This document shows positions 12,499 to 22,955 of a DNA stretch of 64,000 bases, piece by piece. The notes under the pieces were generated by a model, which made no database searches, had not been told where the DNA came from, and worked only from the letters and a program-made list of their open reading frames with translations. Source of the DNA: Agrocybe praecox (lineage: Eukaryota; Basidiomycota; Agaricomycetes; Agaricales; Agrocybaceae). The translations under genes were made by a program, and so were the position numbers. The stretch's first letter is position 1. Each line of letters opens with the position of its first letter. The stretch lies in the NCBI GenBank assembly GCA_964017145.1, contig OZ024842.1, forward strand, positions 1,364,001 to 1,428,000, read 5' to 3'.

Positions 12499-13089
12499 AT
12501 GGCGTCTACAGATCTTCTACTTGTCGTGAGGAGTGTTTTTAACGCTATTACGCCCGAATCAAGTGAGCGCTTTGCCTTCAGTATCCAGGTAGTATCTGAT
12601 TCGCGACCTATTTCCTAGAGGTGGAGGATTCTGTGGCTCTACTGTTATCTGTATTTCCAGCCGCTCTCGTGATTGCGGCTTTCGATATCATCGATGATAA
12701 CCTCGGTGTGTGGTTGTACATACGTATACTGACCTGACCACTCATCTATTTCAATTGCAGTCGTTCAATATGTCACTCCATGGGGACATACTGAATACGG
12801 GATCGATGGTACATCTTATACCATTTTTCTGGATACAGAGGCAGAACTACTGCCTTACTCTTGCTCTTGCATTACGTTTGCATCGTCTTTATTAACCACT
12901 CAGAATTTTATCATGGTATGTTCATTATTTTACTGATAAATTGTCACGTACGCAACTTTGTGTTATTTTCCCCAGTGCAAACATGCCCTAGCTGCCAAAA
13001 TTGCCAGCAGAATGAAATTGTGCCGGACTTCTCCTACCAATGCGGATGACCTGGCCGCTTTGATCACCAGTCGATTTTTATTGGCATAG
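12499..13089 (+). CDS. Small SWIM zinc-finger protein, Sws1/ZSWIM7 (Shu2-like)
   Basis: Four exons can be joined in frame: 12499-12562, 12619-12705, 12761-12915 and 12976-13089, with GT-AG introns of about 55-60 nt. They sum to 420 nt, a 139-residue protein, the usual size of Sws1/ZSWIM7. The SWIM zinc site is SCSC near 12863-12874 followed, in the next exon, by CKHALAAKIA, giving the C-x-C...C-x-H pattern. The preceding FDIIDDN and VVQYVTPWG segments fit the family. Sws1 forms a complex with Rad51 paralogues and promotes Rad51-dependent homologous recombination. No single reading frame covers the gene, so automated ORF calling would miss it. Start chosen as the ATG opening the only frame leading into exon 2. 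The first intron has an alternative donor, so the first 25 residues are less sure. Confidence 0.78.
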
Positions 13090-13392
13090 AAAATACCCTC
13101 GGAAATACACACCTCGGTCGCCTTTCATCCAGGAAATACCTGGCATACCGGCATAAAGCACTTACAACCCGCGCAATCCGATTACAAAGTTCAATTGGTC
13201 CTTTATGATTCACATACAAACATTATAGTTAATTATTAATTAGGCATCCCATAGGACATAAAAAGGTATAAAATCTTAACGTAGAAATAAGATTAACGTG
13301 TACAAACTATACGTAGTTCAGTTTCCCTTGGACCTCTTCTATTGGTAGAACCTAGTGGCAGGAATGGCGTCAGAGGATGAGTTCTTTTTGTC
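13090..13392. other. Convergent 3' region of SWS1-like and CDCA7-like genes
   Basis: About 300 bp holding both 3' ends. AT-rich near 13225-13290. Nothing else seen. Confidence 0.5.
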
Positions 13393-15919
13393 TTAAAGAC
13401 CGTTGTTCAAGCCCCCAGATTTGGAGAATCGGCTGACGAAATTGCTCTTATCATCTCGAACCCGCCACTGTAATAATGTCGCATAGTCTCTGAGTTCAAT
13501 AACCAGCCGTTTGATCTGTTCTAGCCGTGGTGTTAATGGCGTACTGGAGCTGCTAGCCTGTTTATCGGAAATCTGGACGTCTTCGTCGATGCCCGACTTG
13601 ATGGAGATCCACTCTGCAACTTTGACAATTTCTTCTGGCTCCCAGAATCCCCACCACTTCTCGACATCGTCGTCGTCGTCTTCTTCCTCACTTTCGTCTC
13701 GGTCTTCATCGCCGTCGGTGGACATGGCACGAGCTTTCGCCTTCTCTTCTTTGGCCTTTTGCTCCTCAGAGGTTAGAGGAGGTCGTTTGCCCCAGACAGC
13801 CACAAACCAGGTCCACTCTCGCATTTCAGACCGATCTTCTTCCGATAAAGTACGACCCTTCTTCTTGGGCTTCATCGGCTTTTCACTCGAGGCAACTTCG
13901 AGGTACTCGAATGCAGCCTCTCTTTCAGCAATACCAGGAGAAAGAGCATAGTAAGTTCGACCTTCTTCGTCACTGCCGAGAGCCTGAAAACGGGGCAGAA
14001 AGCTTTTCGAAACAATCTTAAAACAGCTTTCGATATGTTGAATTTGAGTTTTGTGGGTCTCCCGTTTAGCCTTGTTCTAAGAGCATACAACAAATCAATA
14101 TATACAGTCGTAAAGATCTTGGAAAAATACATACCTCGATGGTTTTGGTTTTATCTTTATTGGGATTATCCATTCCAACACGATCCTTCTCCCACCTTTC
14201 ATTCTCAAATTTGGTTGCTTCCTTGACATCCCGAGCAAAGTCCTTTTTATCTTTCATGCTCTGATCGATATCTTCACGAACAATCGCAGTCAACAGGGAT
14301 GAATGGATCAGGGATAGAATTACAGGAATCATCTGGACCGAATTCAAGACGTTGACCGTATCGGTTGGTTGCTGAAGGCTGCGCAGGGAGCGAGTATTGG
14401 CCAAAGCAGATAAGGGTGGAGGTAATGGATCTGGGAATGTCAAGGGTGATCCGTCGTCCGACGATTGAGAGCTGACAGTAGAATGCTCTGAAGCAGTAAA
14501 GTTCGCGATTTCCGTACGTAGGGTAGCAAGGCATCCCCAAATCTTGTTTAAGTTAGCGCCTGCCGACCGAAGATCCCTAATGGTTGTTTTTAGCATCTGT
14601 AGACACTGTCAATACTACTGGGGGCGACGAAGTACAAATATATGCGCGTACCTTCGCGACATGGGTATCGTGGTCTTTGACCAAGAGTCCAAGAACTCCA
14701 GTTAGGATTGCCTTGATACAAATTTCGCTAACCCAGACATTACTGTCTTCATCATCGTCACTTCTTCGAGAGCGCCCTCCAATAAATTCAAGTTCTTCGA
14801 GGTGGATCTTCGCGACTGGTGGGTCCAGAAGATCTGAGAAACGAAGGAGGAACTCTCGGATCAAAATTCTTTCATCAACTTGATCCTGAGTAAGATGGAC
14901 GGGAACTTTATCCCACTTTAATATTGGGAGTGGTCTGGGAGGCCTTGGTTTAATCACTTCTTGTTGTTTTTCTTTCTCCTTAGGTCGGGCAGAAACAATA
15001 ACCTCCACCTTGCTTTTCCTAGGGGCTTTGGGTTCAGATGATTCCTTGGGCTCCTTTGGTTTCGGCTTCGTCAGTGCACTACAAAAAAAGATATTAACCG
15101 GCAATGTCACAGGCAATGGGAGAACTTTGTTACACACCCAATAGCTTCTAGTCCTTGTGACTTTCTACATCTTGGGCAATTACACGTTCCCATACAACGA
15201 GGGCATCTATAGATGAAGAATTAAAGTTTATCTTTGCACAGTAACGATTTTGCTGACTTGAAGCTTGTAGTAGTACCATTCTTCCCTTGTCTCTGCTTCA
15301 GAACATCGAAATCTTCATCATACCTATTCCTCAAACACGGCTTGCAGTATTTATTGACACATTGACGGTCCTTTAACGAGCTATCCTTTATGGTCTTCAC
15401 CTTTTCGATCACTGTACAACGAATTGTGGCTTGAATTCGAGTCAGAAAGTGATGTCATGATGCTATGCAAGTGCAGTACTTACTCGTTAAGTCGCGTTTT
15501 TTGTTGCATTGGTGGCAATAAGTCCATCCATTGGGAAATTCGGGACACGCATTTGATGCGGGCGCTGCCTGGGATGTTTGTTTCGTCTTTAGTGGCGTAT
15601 TGTTGTTATTGCCGTTGGTGACTATACTAGCCGATAACTTCGACTTTTTAGCCGTGCTGGGATTTGCACCCTCGAAAACGAGAGAAGAAGGCTCGCGATC
15701 AGATGCCTTTCTTTTAGCAGATGTGGTAGATGCACTGGACATGTTGGCCAGCTGGAAAGGCCGTAAAGGCGTGTTTTCCTTGAGTTTGCTGCTTGATACA
15801 ACGTGGGTTGGCGTGTTAAGAGGGCGATAGGTGGATAAAGTCAAGGGAGAAGGGGGTACTTGGACGTAAGCTTTGTTGAACCTCTGCACTGTTGAGTTTG
15901 ACGAGGGCGTCGCGCTCAT
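13393..15919 (-). CDS. CDCA7-like zf-4CXXC_R1 protein with DDT-like region
   Basis: Nuclear chromatin protein of roughly 770 residues, at least five exons. Exon 1 starts at 15919 (MSATPSSN) with a disordered basic region, then GWTYCHQCNKKRD. The next exon, entered near 15430, adds IRCTVIEKV and QCVNKYCKPCLRNRYDEDF. A later exon adds CPRCMGTCNCPRCRK near 15150-15195. Together these give the cysteine pattern of zf-4CXXC_R1 including the LRNRY motif of CDCA7. After a Lys/Pro-rich linker (KPKPKEPKE) comes FLLRFSDLLDPP, resembling a DDT domain, then LEELEFIGG. Further on GSDEEGRTYYAL resembles the WHIM/D-TOX element found next to DDT domains in ISWI partners. The C-terminus has an acidic run (ESEEEDDDDDVE) and KWWGFWEPEEI. 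CDCA7 proteins work with HELLS-type remodellers in DNA methylation. Zinc-finger call firm; DDT and WHIM calls tentative. Confidence 0.75.
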
Positions 15920-16177
15920 CCTTGGATGGCCAAGTATGTTGTCAAGGTCAGAAACAATTATGAGATTCTTCCAAACAAACCTCTAAATCAACGCGCCATG
16001 TATCACGTGGGAGACGAGCTTGGCACAGCACGTGCCGTGGGGAAGGCAAAAAAGTTTCACGACAGCTGCCTGGCAATTTCTGAACGCTCTGTCACCGGGT
16101 CACCAATTCCTCCTCGGGCTCGAAACTCTCTTGTATTCTATCTTTTCTATCTTTTCTTCTATAAATCGTTCTTTAAT

Positions 16178-16907
16178 ATGTCTCACGGTGACCACACAAG
16201 AGACCCCTGGCAAGCATCCGAAATTCTGCTTGAATAATATCTAAACGCATACGTATCATATAGCCCATGGGTGATTCTTAATGATTTCGGCGGAGCTTTC
16301 TCAATGGGCGCAGTCGGTGGTGGAATTTGGTACGGAATAAAAGGTGCAAGGAATTCACCAAGGGTTCGTATGTCATTATTCGCACTCCGGGATGCCAATG
16401 CTGAGCTGGCCAACATACTTTAGGGTGAACGTTTCGTTGGCGCTATTTCATCAATAAAAGCTAGAGCACCAGTAACTGGTGGCAATTTCGGTGTATGGGG
16501 TGGTATGTTCTCAACGTTTGACTGCGCTATCAAGGGATGGCGGCAGAAAGAAGACGCTTGGAATGCTATTATCTCAGGATTCATGACAGGTGGCTGTTTA
16601 GCTCTGCGAAGTAAGTTTTTCATACTGGATGTTCTTATGTATGTTACACATGTTCTGACCACTCTCGTAGGTGGTCCACGATCGGCCCTTGGTTCCGCTA
16701 TTGCTTGCGGTATCCTTCTCGGTGTATTCGAGGGTGTTGGTGTGCTTGTGTCGCGAGTATTTAGTGAAGGGCAGCGGCCACAAATGGCGCCATGTGAGTG
16801 CCTTTGTGTCCATTATCACACGCTTCTTAACTTAACGCCTTCCGTTCGCAGTACCTGCCCCTGCAGGAATGGCGCAGCAACCGTCCCCCATACCAGGATC
16901 ACAGTAG
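16178..16907 (+). CDS. TIM17: Mitochondrial inner-membrane import channel subunit Tim17
   Basis: Core subunit of the TIM23 presequence translocase. Five exons join in frame: 16178-16209, 16264-16363, 16424-16610, 16671-16793 and 16852-16907, 498 nt or 165 residues, the normal size. Residues read [37 protein letters not shown], then [20 protein letters not shown] and [16 protein letters not shown], all diagnostic for Tim17; four membrane helices with glycine-zipper motifs are evident. The Pro-rich tail is typical of fungi. The first intron (16210-16263) has a GC donor, needed because reading through hits a stop. Divergent from the CDCA7-like gene with 258 bp between starts. Confidence 0.96.
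16210..16263 (+). other. GC-AG intron in TIM17
   Basis: 54-nt intron starting GCAAGC and ending ATAG. Splicing here joins D-P-C to P-W-V-I-L exactly as in Tim17 proteins. No GT lies at a position that keeps the frame, and retention runs into an in-frame TAA. Confidence 0.85.
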
Positions 16908-17456
16908 ACTTAATCACCTTATCATATATATACTCTATTCTCTCATATCCATCCCCACTTTCGAGCTTGATGCATTGAATTTAGACCTCCAAAATAATTA
17001 CTACTCAATGCGGCATCACTCCTAGCTATCATCTACGACATTGTTTCGAACGGAAGGAAGAACAAAGACATGATTTACGCAAGACATTTTATTATGTCCG
17101 TTATTACCGCTATTATGGTTCGTGAAGTGCTTAAGGGTGCGTGTAACCCTTCTAACATATTTCCAGTGTTGACGGCCACTTAAATTCTTCTCAAAACCCC
17201 ACTCATTACGTTGGGCTGTCCTGAAACTGGAAATAAAATCTCCAGAACTTTTCTGTCAACAAAATAAGGCCCGTGCATCTTGTGAAAGCTTTCTACTGAA
17301 ACCTCAACCTAGAGTCGTTGTCTGAACAAAGCTCAGTCATAGGTGGAGGGATTGGGGATGATGTCATTCATCCATTACTACGTCACGAGCAGTATTTAAA
17401 CCTTGCTCACCTGCATTTTCTCCTCTCTTCGTGCATTTTCTCTCGCTCAATATAAC
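16908..17456. other. Intergenic region upstream of BLI-3-like gene
   Basis: About 550 bp. The last part holds a TATA-like element and two CRE-like half sites (TGATGTCA near 17359 and TACGTCAC near 17379). No gene seen. Confidence 0.5.
17393..17400 (+). promoter_or_regulatory. Candidate TATA box of BLI-3-like gene
   Basis: TATTTAAA lies 57 bp before the ATG and just downstream of a CGTCAC half site. CT-rich sequence between it and the ATG suits a transcription start. Confidence 0.45.
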
Positions 17457-18361
17457 ATGTCGACCACCAGCAAACCTTTAGATCCGTACACTGCCAACGC
17501 AGGGAGTCATCATGCAACCCCTCAAGAAAAAATAACCAGTGCGTGTAGACCTATTGTTTTAATAAAATGCTAAGCTTCTCGATGTGTTTTTGTTGCCCTC
17601 AGCTCTTCGGGAAATCATCAAGTCAACTGAGACGGCAATGTTAACTACACGCTCAGCAAACGGACACATGCACTCGCGTGCTATGGTTCCAGTCGCTCGT
17701 GAGCACGAATAGATGAGCTGGTTTAGATTCTAGTTGCGTAGCTGACTCCATGAGCCTTGTAGCTGACTCCGAGACCCAATTGACTTTGATGTTCATCGCT
17801 AATCACGAATCGCACAAATTCGTCGAAATCGAGCACGACTCTCACGTTAATGTTTCTTTTTTAAACCCAACTACCACGAGTTGGGCATCGTGAGCTTATA
17901 ATCTTAATGGACCCTCTCTTCTTGTTAATGTGACTACTTAGCTTCTCTGGCAAAGCTAAAATCGTTGAAGATCGTGCAGAGATCAAGAAACATTGGTCAT
18001 CGGGGTCAGTGGCCCAATCTCCTCTCTGGGAATGGTCTGATATTATAACAGTACTTCGGCCTGGTTTGGTGATCTAAAAGATGGCATCCACAAAGGCGAT
18101 TCAGAGGACCCGAGGGTGGCATTGATTCAAGTCATCCCTGACGAAATACAGTTCTGGAATGCTACAAAAGGCAAGATTGGTCGCGCCTTGGAGATCGGAT
18201 TGGATGCACTCACAGGAAAAGTTGCTTCGCCTGGAGAATTGCAGGTCATAACTAAAGATGAAGTGAGCACTATTGTTACATACATCTTTGCTCATCAATT
18301 CCAACGACCTACTTTGTTATTCGTACAGATTCAACTCACCCAAGAATTGCATACGAAGTGA
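17457..18361 (+). CDS. BLI-3-like pyridoxamine-phosphate-oxidase-fold protein
   Basis: Member of the FMN-binding split-barrel (general stress protein 26 / BLI-3) family. Exons 17457-17538, 17603-17698, 17763-17889, 17942-18004, 18052-18262 and 18329-18361 sum to 612 nt, 203 residues. Readable motifs: STETAMLTTRSANGHMHSRAM, LMFIANHESHKFVEIEHDSHVNVSF, SWASFSGKAKIVEDRAEIKKHW, AWFGDLKDGIHKGD, VIPDEIQFWNATKGKIGRALE and the conserved tail with LTGKVASPGEL. The fold suggests FMN or heme binding; substrate is not known. The Neurospora homologue is blue-light induced; whether this one is, the sequence cannot show. The second intron has two in-frame acceptors, at 17741 and 17762, made by a short duplication; the longer form would have 210 residues. 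Family call is firm. Confidence 0.9.
17738..17770 (+). repeat. Tandem duplication creating twin splice acceptors
   Basis: The 12-mer GTAGCTGACTCC occurs at 17738-17749 and again at 17759-17770, offset 21 bp. Each copy contains an AG acceptor, so the two possible exons differ by exactly seven codons and both stay open. Confidence 0.8.
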
Positions 18362-19103
18362 TCTCTCCGATTAATCTATCGCTTTAGAGCTTCGAGCTTC
18401 GACCACTCGATGAACAATGAAAACGACCGAGTCAGTTCTATGTGATTTTGTGAAATGAAATGCAATCTTGTATAAATACTACTATGAATAAACACAGGCC
18501 GAGTACAGAGTTGAAAGTTATACACATGCGCAAACTCCTCTCCCAAAATCCCACCGTCACTCAGAAGATGTCTCCTCCCAATGCCTCGCCAATACCCGTT
18601 TACAACAGTGCTTTTAGTACGAGTTGTTTGGTTGATTGCTTGTATCACACGGGACAGTACGATGTAAGTATATGCCGTGACATGGCCCATGTGCTAGATT
18701 GCACGGATTTTGGACCTGCCGATTAACTTGCTAAAATGCTAATGTCCTTGAAACAGGCTCGCAAGGCTGATTCATTACATACAAATCAACAAGCAAGCCG
18801 GACGGGATAACGTTGAGCGCAAAGTGCAGCAGCACCATAAGTACAACAGGCTTTCGAAATAACCACAGGTCATTACAATATTAGAAGGTTTTTGACTTCA
18901 AGCTGGGTAAACTCTGATATCATTTACTGGGAGAGACTCCACTCATATATAAGTACCAGCTTCTTTGGATGGATTTTATTTCCTCAACTTGGCTGAAGCT
19001 GTGGCACGGTACACTAGGTTCTGCGAATATGTCAAACGAGGATCTGCCTATCCATTCATCTTCGGTAAGCATCTGCAGGAATTAAACTTCGCAGTTTTGA
19101 ACG
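18362..19103. other. Intergenic region before F-box gene, with possible tiny ORF
   Basis: 740 bp. An ATG at about 18568 opens a short frame (MSPPNASPIPVYN) that could splice over a GTAAGT...ACAG intron to a stop near 18810, about 50 residues, but it has no known relative and I do not call it a gene. A TATATAAG element at 18946-18953 could be the F-box promoter. An ATG at 18969 opens a short frame before the F-box start. Confidence 0.35.
18946..18953 (+). promoter_or_regulatory. Candidate TATA box of F-box gene
   Basis: TATATAAG 151 bp before the called ATG. If used, the transcript would start near 18980, giving a leader of about 120 nt. Match only; no other support. Confidence 0.3.
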
Positions 19104-20552
19104 ATGTTTGGATTATCCAAGATACTCTCTTACAATGACTTGGGTCAAGATGGTAATACCCAACAAGACGGGAATATCAGCATCTTATCTTTGCCTCCAG
19201 AAATTTGGGCTGCAATCTTTGAACTGGGGAAGAGAATGTCGGAAGATAATGTCGATGTCGATGGGGTGGACAGAGCCAAAAATTCCATGGGGACGTTCCA
19301 GTTAGCCGTTTCCCATACTTGCCAGTACTTCCTCCGCATCGTTTTGCGGTCACCCAGATTGTGGACGTCTATCCAAATCGACACTGTTTCACCCATAGAA
19401 TGGCTAACCGAATGCATAAAACGAAGTGGATCATGTTGGCTGGACATCCGCGTCGATTTCGCTCATGATGTTCGGGAGCCTACTAATGATGAAACACGAC
19501 TCCGTCTCATGTTACACACCATCATCCCGGAATCTCGTCGCTGGCGAAGCCTATCTGTTATTTATCCGTCAGAGCGCGGGGACAACCCACTTATTTCATA
19601 CTTATTCGAGGCTCCTGCGCCCGGATTACATCACTTGTCTATCCAGTTAGACAGAGCCGAGCGTGTCAACCCAGATATCATTCGCAGGAGAGGAGATGTT
19701 CCTCAGATATTCACGAGCGGTACTCCAGAGCTAAAATTCGTCCGTCTCAGAGGACTCGCCCTTCACATCTTCCGCCCACAACTGAGTGCGGTGGAGACTC
19801 TTCATCTTGATCAAACAAGATTTTTCCCGCTTACTTATCAGACATTACGCTCAATCCTCACGAGTTCTCCTGTCCTTGCTCACCTCTCGATATATGGTGA
19901 TATAATCGATCCTAGCGTCTTTCCATGGCCCGGACGAAGTGACGTGATACACTTACCAAAACTATTGTCGTTGCGATTGTATAGTCAAACGGGAGATATG
20001 TATTCTGGGCTGCTTCTTGGCATTGAAGCACCTTCTTTGGTATCTTTAGTCCTGAAGGATCTTCAAGAAGGCGATCTCGACCCATTGTGGGATCTCATGG
20101 AGAGCGCAAGGTACAAAAACCTTCGACATCTAACATTTTGCGGGTTCGATCCTTCCATGAAAACCTATCAACAATTCTTCAAGGCGTTTCCAGAGATATC
20201 ATCTTTCTTTACAGCAACCCAACCCATCTCAGAATCGTTGCTAATCCAACTCTTGAAGCGAAAACCGATCTTTGGACATGTAACACCCATACCCTGGCCA
20301 CAGTTGGAGGAACTTACGTTCCCGTTTGAAGGCGCCGAGGAAGACACTAAGGCGCTCGAAGCTGTGTTGGAGAACCGCGAATTTTCCAGTCTCCCTTTAT
20401 TCAGATTCTACTTGATCATTGACCCCGACTTCCCAGTGGATATGCCACGGATAATGAAATATCGCCGTGTCCTGATCCCAAAGCAAGTTAACTACGTACC
20501 ATGGCCAAAGGATAACTATTGGTTAGACTATGACGACGACCTATTCCTTTGA
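19104..20552 (+). CDS. F-box protein, Agaricomycete type
   Basis: Single-exon gene, 482 residues. The F-box lies around residues 27-60 (ISILSLPPEIWAAIFELGKR), followed by AVSHTCQYFLRIVLRSPRLW, the standard arrangement of the large Agaricomycete F-box family. The rest is an irregular leucine-rich region (SPVLAHLSIYGD, LPKLLSLRLYS, KNLRHLTFCGF, LEELTFPFEGAEED) probably forming the substrate-recognition part. Such proteins bring targets to the SCF (Skp1-Cul1) ubiquitin ligase. The target is unknown. These genes are numerous and fast-evolving. Intact, with no frame break. Confidence 0.88.
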   Translation: MFGLSKILSYNDLGQDGNTQQDGNISILSLPPEIWAAIFELGKRMSEDNVDVDGVDRAKNSMGTFQLAVSHTCQYFLRIVLRSPRLWTSIQIDTVSPIEWLTECIKRSGSCWLDIRVDFAHDVREPTNDETRLRLMLHTIIPESRRWRSLSVIYPSERGDNPLISYLFEAPAPGLHHLSIQLDRAERVNPDIIRRRGDVPQIFTSGTPELKFVRLRGLALHIFRPQLSAVETLHLDQTRFFPLTYQTLRSILTSSPVLAHLSIYGDIIDPSVFPWPGRSDVIHLPKLLSLRLYSQTGDMYSGLLLGIEAPSLVSLVLKDLQEGDLDPLWDLMESARYKNLRHLTFCGFDPSMKTYQQFFKAFPEISSFFTATQPISESLLIQLLKRKPIFGHVTPIPWPQLEELTFPFEGAEEDTKALEAVLENREFSSLPLFRFYLIIDPDFPVDMPRIMKYRRVLIPKQVNYVPWPKDNYWLDYDDDLFL

Positions 20553-20769
20553 CGCAAGCTGTGGTGTAATTTCTTGTGACTGATCACCGACGGAGGCCTC
20601 AGGCCGACATGAAGCTCTTATGGAACACCCTCACGGAGTTATTTTCGGTGGGGTTTTCTTTAGAATTTACTTTTTTGTTGTACCTGAACATACGTATCTT
20701 GTTTGGATGTGTCAAGAGTAGTTAGTTAATCGACTATGTACTGCCAAGTAATCTGACAATACAGCAGCT

Positions 20770-22580
20770 TTAGTCTTCGAAAAGAGGTTGGAAAGTCTGA
20801 ATAAAACGGTGAATGTTCATAGATAAAGGATGAACATAACCGTATGCCGTACCCTGTTACTATCTTCCGATGTCTGCGTGGCAGATAGGGCACCTTCAAG
20901 TTCAAAGCTGTCCGGTGCGTCGACTTCTATTCTTGCGATGTTATCATCTTGTGTATTTCGAGGCTGTTGAGACATATAGGAAAAGTCGATCTCCTCTCCT
21001 TCACCCTCTAGCAAATCGTTCAGTTCATCCACGCTCATCGACTCTATGCCCAGGCCGGTAGACCGCAGAATTTCTTCGTCTGCTGCAGACATTTGCGAAG
21101 ACGGTAAAAACAATGGTTCACTTTTTGTCGGACGAGCAGGAGGGGGTATATGCCGCTTGGAAGAAGAAGCTTGATCGTAGTCGGTATATGAGTGTTGCAT
21201 ATGACTAAACTGGGATGGCCCACGGTTGGGAATGATTGAAGGTGGGGGCATAGATCCTGGTACACGAGAGCTCAAGCGGGAACTCGAGCCGGATCTATCA
21301 TGGACAGAATTTTGTGGTACTGATTGAGCAGCTTTCATGGGCCTCTTCATTCGAGGAGTTTCATTCTCTGATGACTCCCTCTCCCGTTTCTTGGTCTGAA
21401 CACTCTGGCTGCGTTGAGGATTTGCTGAACCACCGGCTTGAGAGGTGCCGATGACGAAAAGAATTTCTACTGAATCTTCCTCGATACCTAAAACAAGAGG
21501 ATAATAACAATTCTTCAAACGCATATCTAGAGGGTATGACATTGAGTCTGCAAAGGCAATGGCGGCCTTCGAGCTGTGTAAGTAGAATCTTGAAGAAAGA
21601 TCTAAATGCAGGAGAAACATACAGTAAACTCTCTAATATGAAATGCGACAGTCAAGGGAGTTTCGTATGGATCATAGAGGTCGAATTCGTTAGTGCTGAG
21701 AGATATCTCGGTTGTTAGTTGATCACGTCCTAGTAGCCTTCTATTAGCGACCTTGCCGATACGCCAGAAAATGGAAATTTACCGCGACTGTCGATAGACG
21801 ATTGCATGCTCCTGAGTGTAATTTCGTTATCATCGAAGGTCCATACTAAAAGATGGTCTGATTTGGCCCCCTTTGCAACCGGAAAGTGTTCCAAAAGATC
21901 ACGAAGGGTCTTGGGTCCTATTGTCAGGCTTGATTCATTGGTTCCGTCCAAAAGGCTGGGGACAAGTAGAGACGTTGTGTTTGACAAGAGGAGCCGATGG
22001 GTTTTTACCACACCTATTGACGTACTTAGTGAATTAACACAGCTTATAATTGTTTGAACACTAACCATGTTTACAGTGGAGCCTCATTATTATTTTACTC
22101 TCGAGAGTGTCTCGTTCTTCGTCGTCATCTCCGCCATCCTGACCACCTTCCACGATAGATAGTACACATCTTTCTACAGATTTTTCCACTGTCTTATGCC
22201 TCAGAATTGAAAGTAATGCCTTGATAGAGGGGCTATGTGAGATTTACGCGTCCCTTGAACGCGATTATGTGCACGCACTTTCGTCAACACCTGTCCCTTG
22301 ATACCTGTGTCTTCCGACTCATCTTCAGGCAGACTCGTCACTCTATATCTTGAGAAGAATTGTTTATCGTATTTGAAGCGACAGTACGCCGATTTCGAGG
22401 AATTCGTGGTAGAAAAGGAGAGGTAATCTTGAGTAGCATTTATTACAACTTCGTCCCCGTATTTAGATACGCATGTCAGTGCTTTGGTCAGTGCTAAAAA
22501 GCGCGACTTTGATTGTGAGTTTGGAATTAGGACAGATTGTACTCACTTTTAAGAGATGATGCGTCCAAAGTAGCTTGCAT
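20770..22580 (-). CDS. RAD9: DNA-damage checkpoint clamp subunit Rad9
   Basis: Subunit of the 9-1-1 (Rad9-Rad1-Hus1) PCNA-like clamp that activates the ATR/Mec1 checkpoint. Exon 1 starts at 22580 with MQATLDASSLK. Later exons read VVINATQDYLSFSTT, SKSAYCRFKYDKQFF, VERCVLSIVEGGQDGGDDEERDT, GVVKTHRLLLSNTTSLLVPSL, TIGPKTLRDLLEHFP and DHLLVWTFDDNEITLRS, all in the order expected for the two PCNA-like halves. The C-terminal tail is Ser/Pro-rich and ends FELEGALSATQTSEDSNR, then a last intron (GTACGG...TTCAG) joins to TFQPLFED-stop at 20770, the acidic end typical of fungal Rad9. Without that splice the frame ends at 20817 with unrelated residues. At least six introns, about 450 residues. Divergent from TSR1 with 375 bp between starts. 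Confidence 0.9.
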
Positions 22581-22955
22581 TTTGGGCAAGAAACGCGTCG
22601 ACGGTCGCCGTCAGGCCAATTTCAAGTCTACGCGTCGTGTGGTCATATACGAAACCACGTGCCACTTTACCGTTTTACCTGGATGTATTGCTCTCAAAAG
22701 CACATGAACAAATCCAAGGGCGGGGGGTATCAAATGAAATTCATTCGTGGTACGAGTAACGAGGGAGAAAAGTGACAAAACATGTGCAGTCACGATACTG
22801 TTGTGGATGAGATTGAGATTTGCCTGATTGGGTAACAATTTTTTGGCTGCAGGCCATCACCGATCACAAACCCGACCTTTTTATCTCTTGACCACTTCAT
22901 TTCTACCTCACAGGAACATAGGCTTTCTGTATTTCTTAATAATAAAAAGGGCAAG
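22581..22955. promoter_or_regulatory. Shared upstream region of RAD9 and TSR1
   Basis: 375-bp bidirectional intergenic region. Short frames on both strands show no domain. No clear core-promoter element seen. Confidence 0.45.

Noticed and set aside
20817..20862. C-terminus VRHTVMFILYL for Rad9
   Set aside because: A GTACGG...TTCAG intron gives the conserved acidic end TFQPLFED instead.
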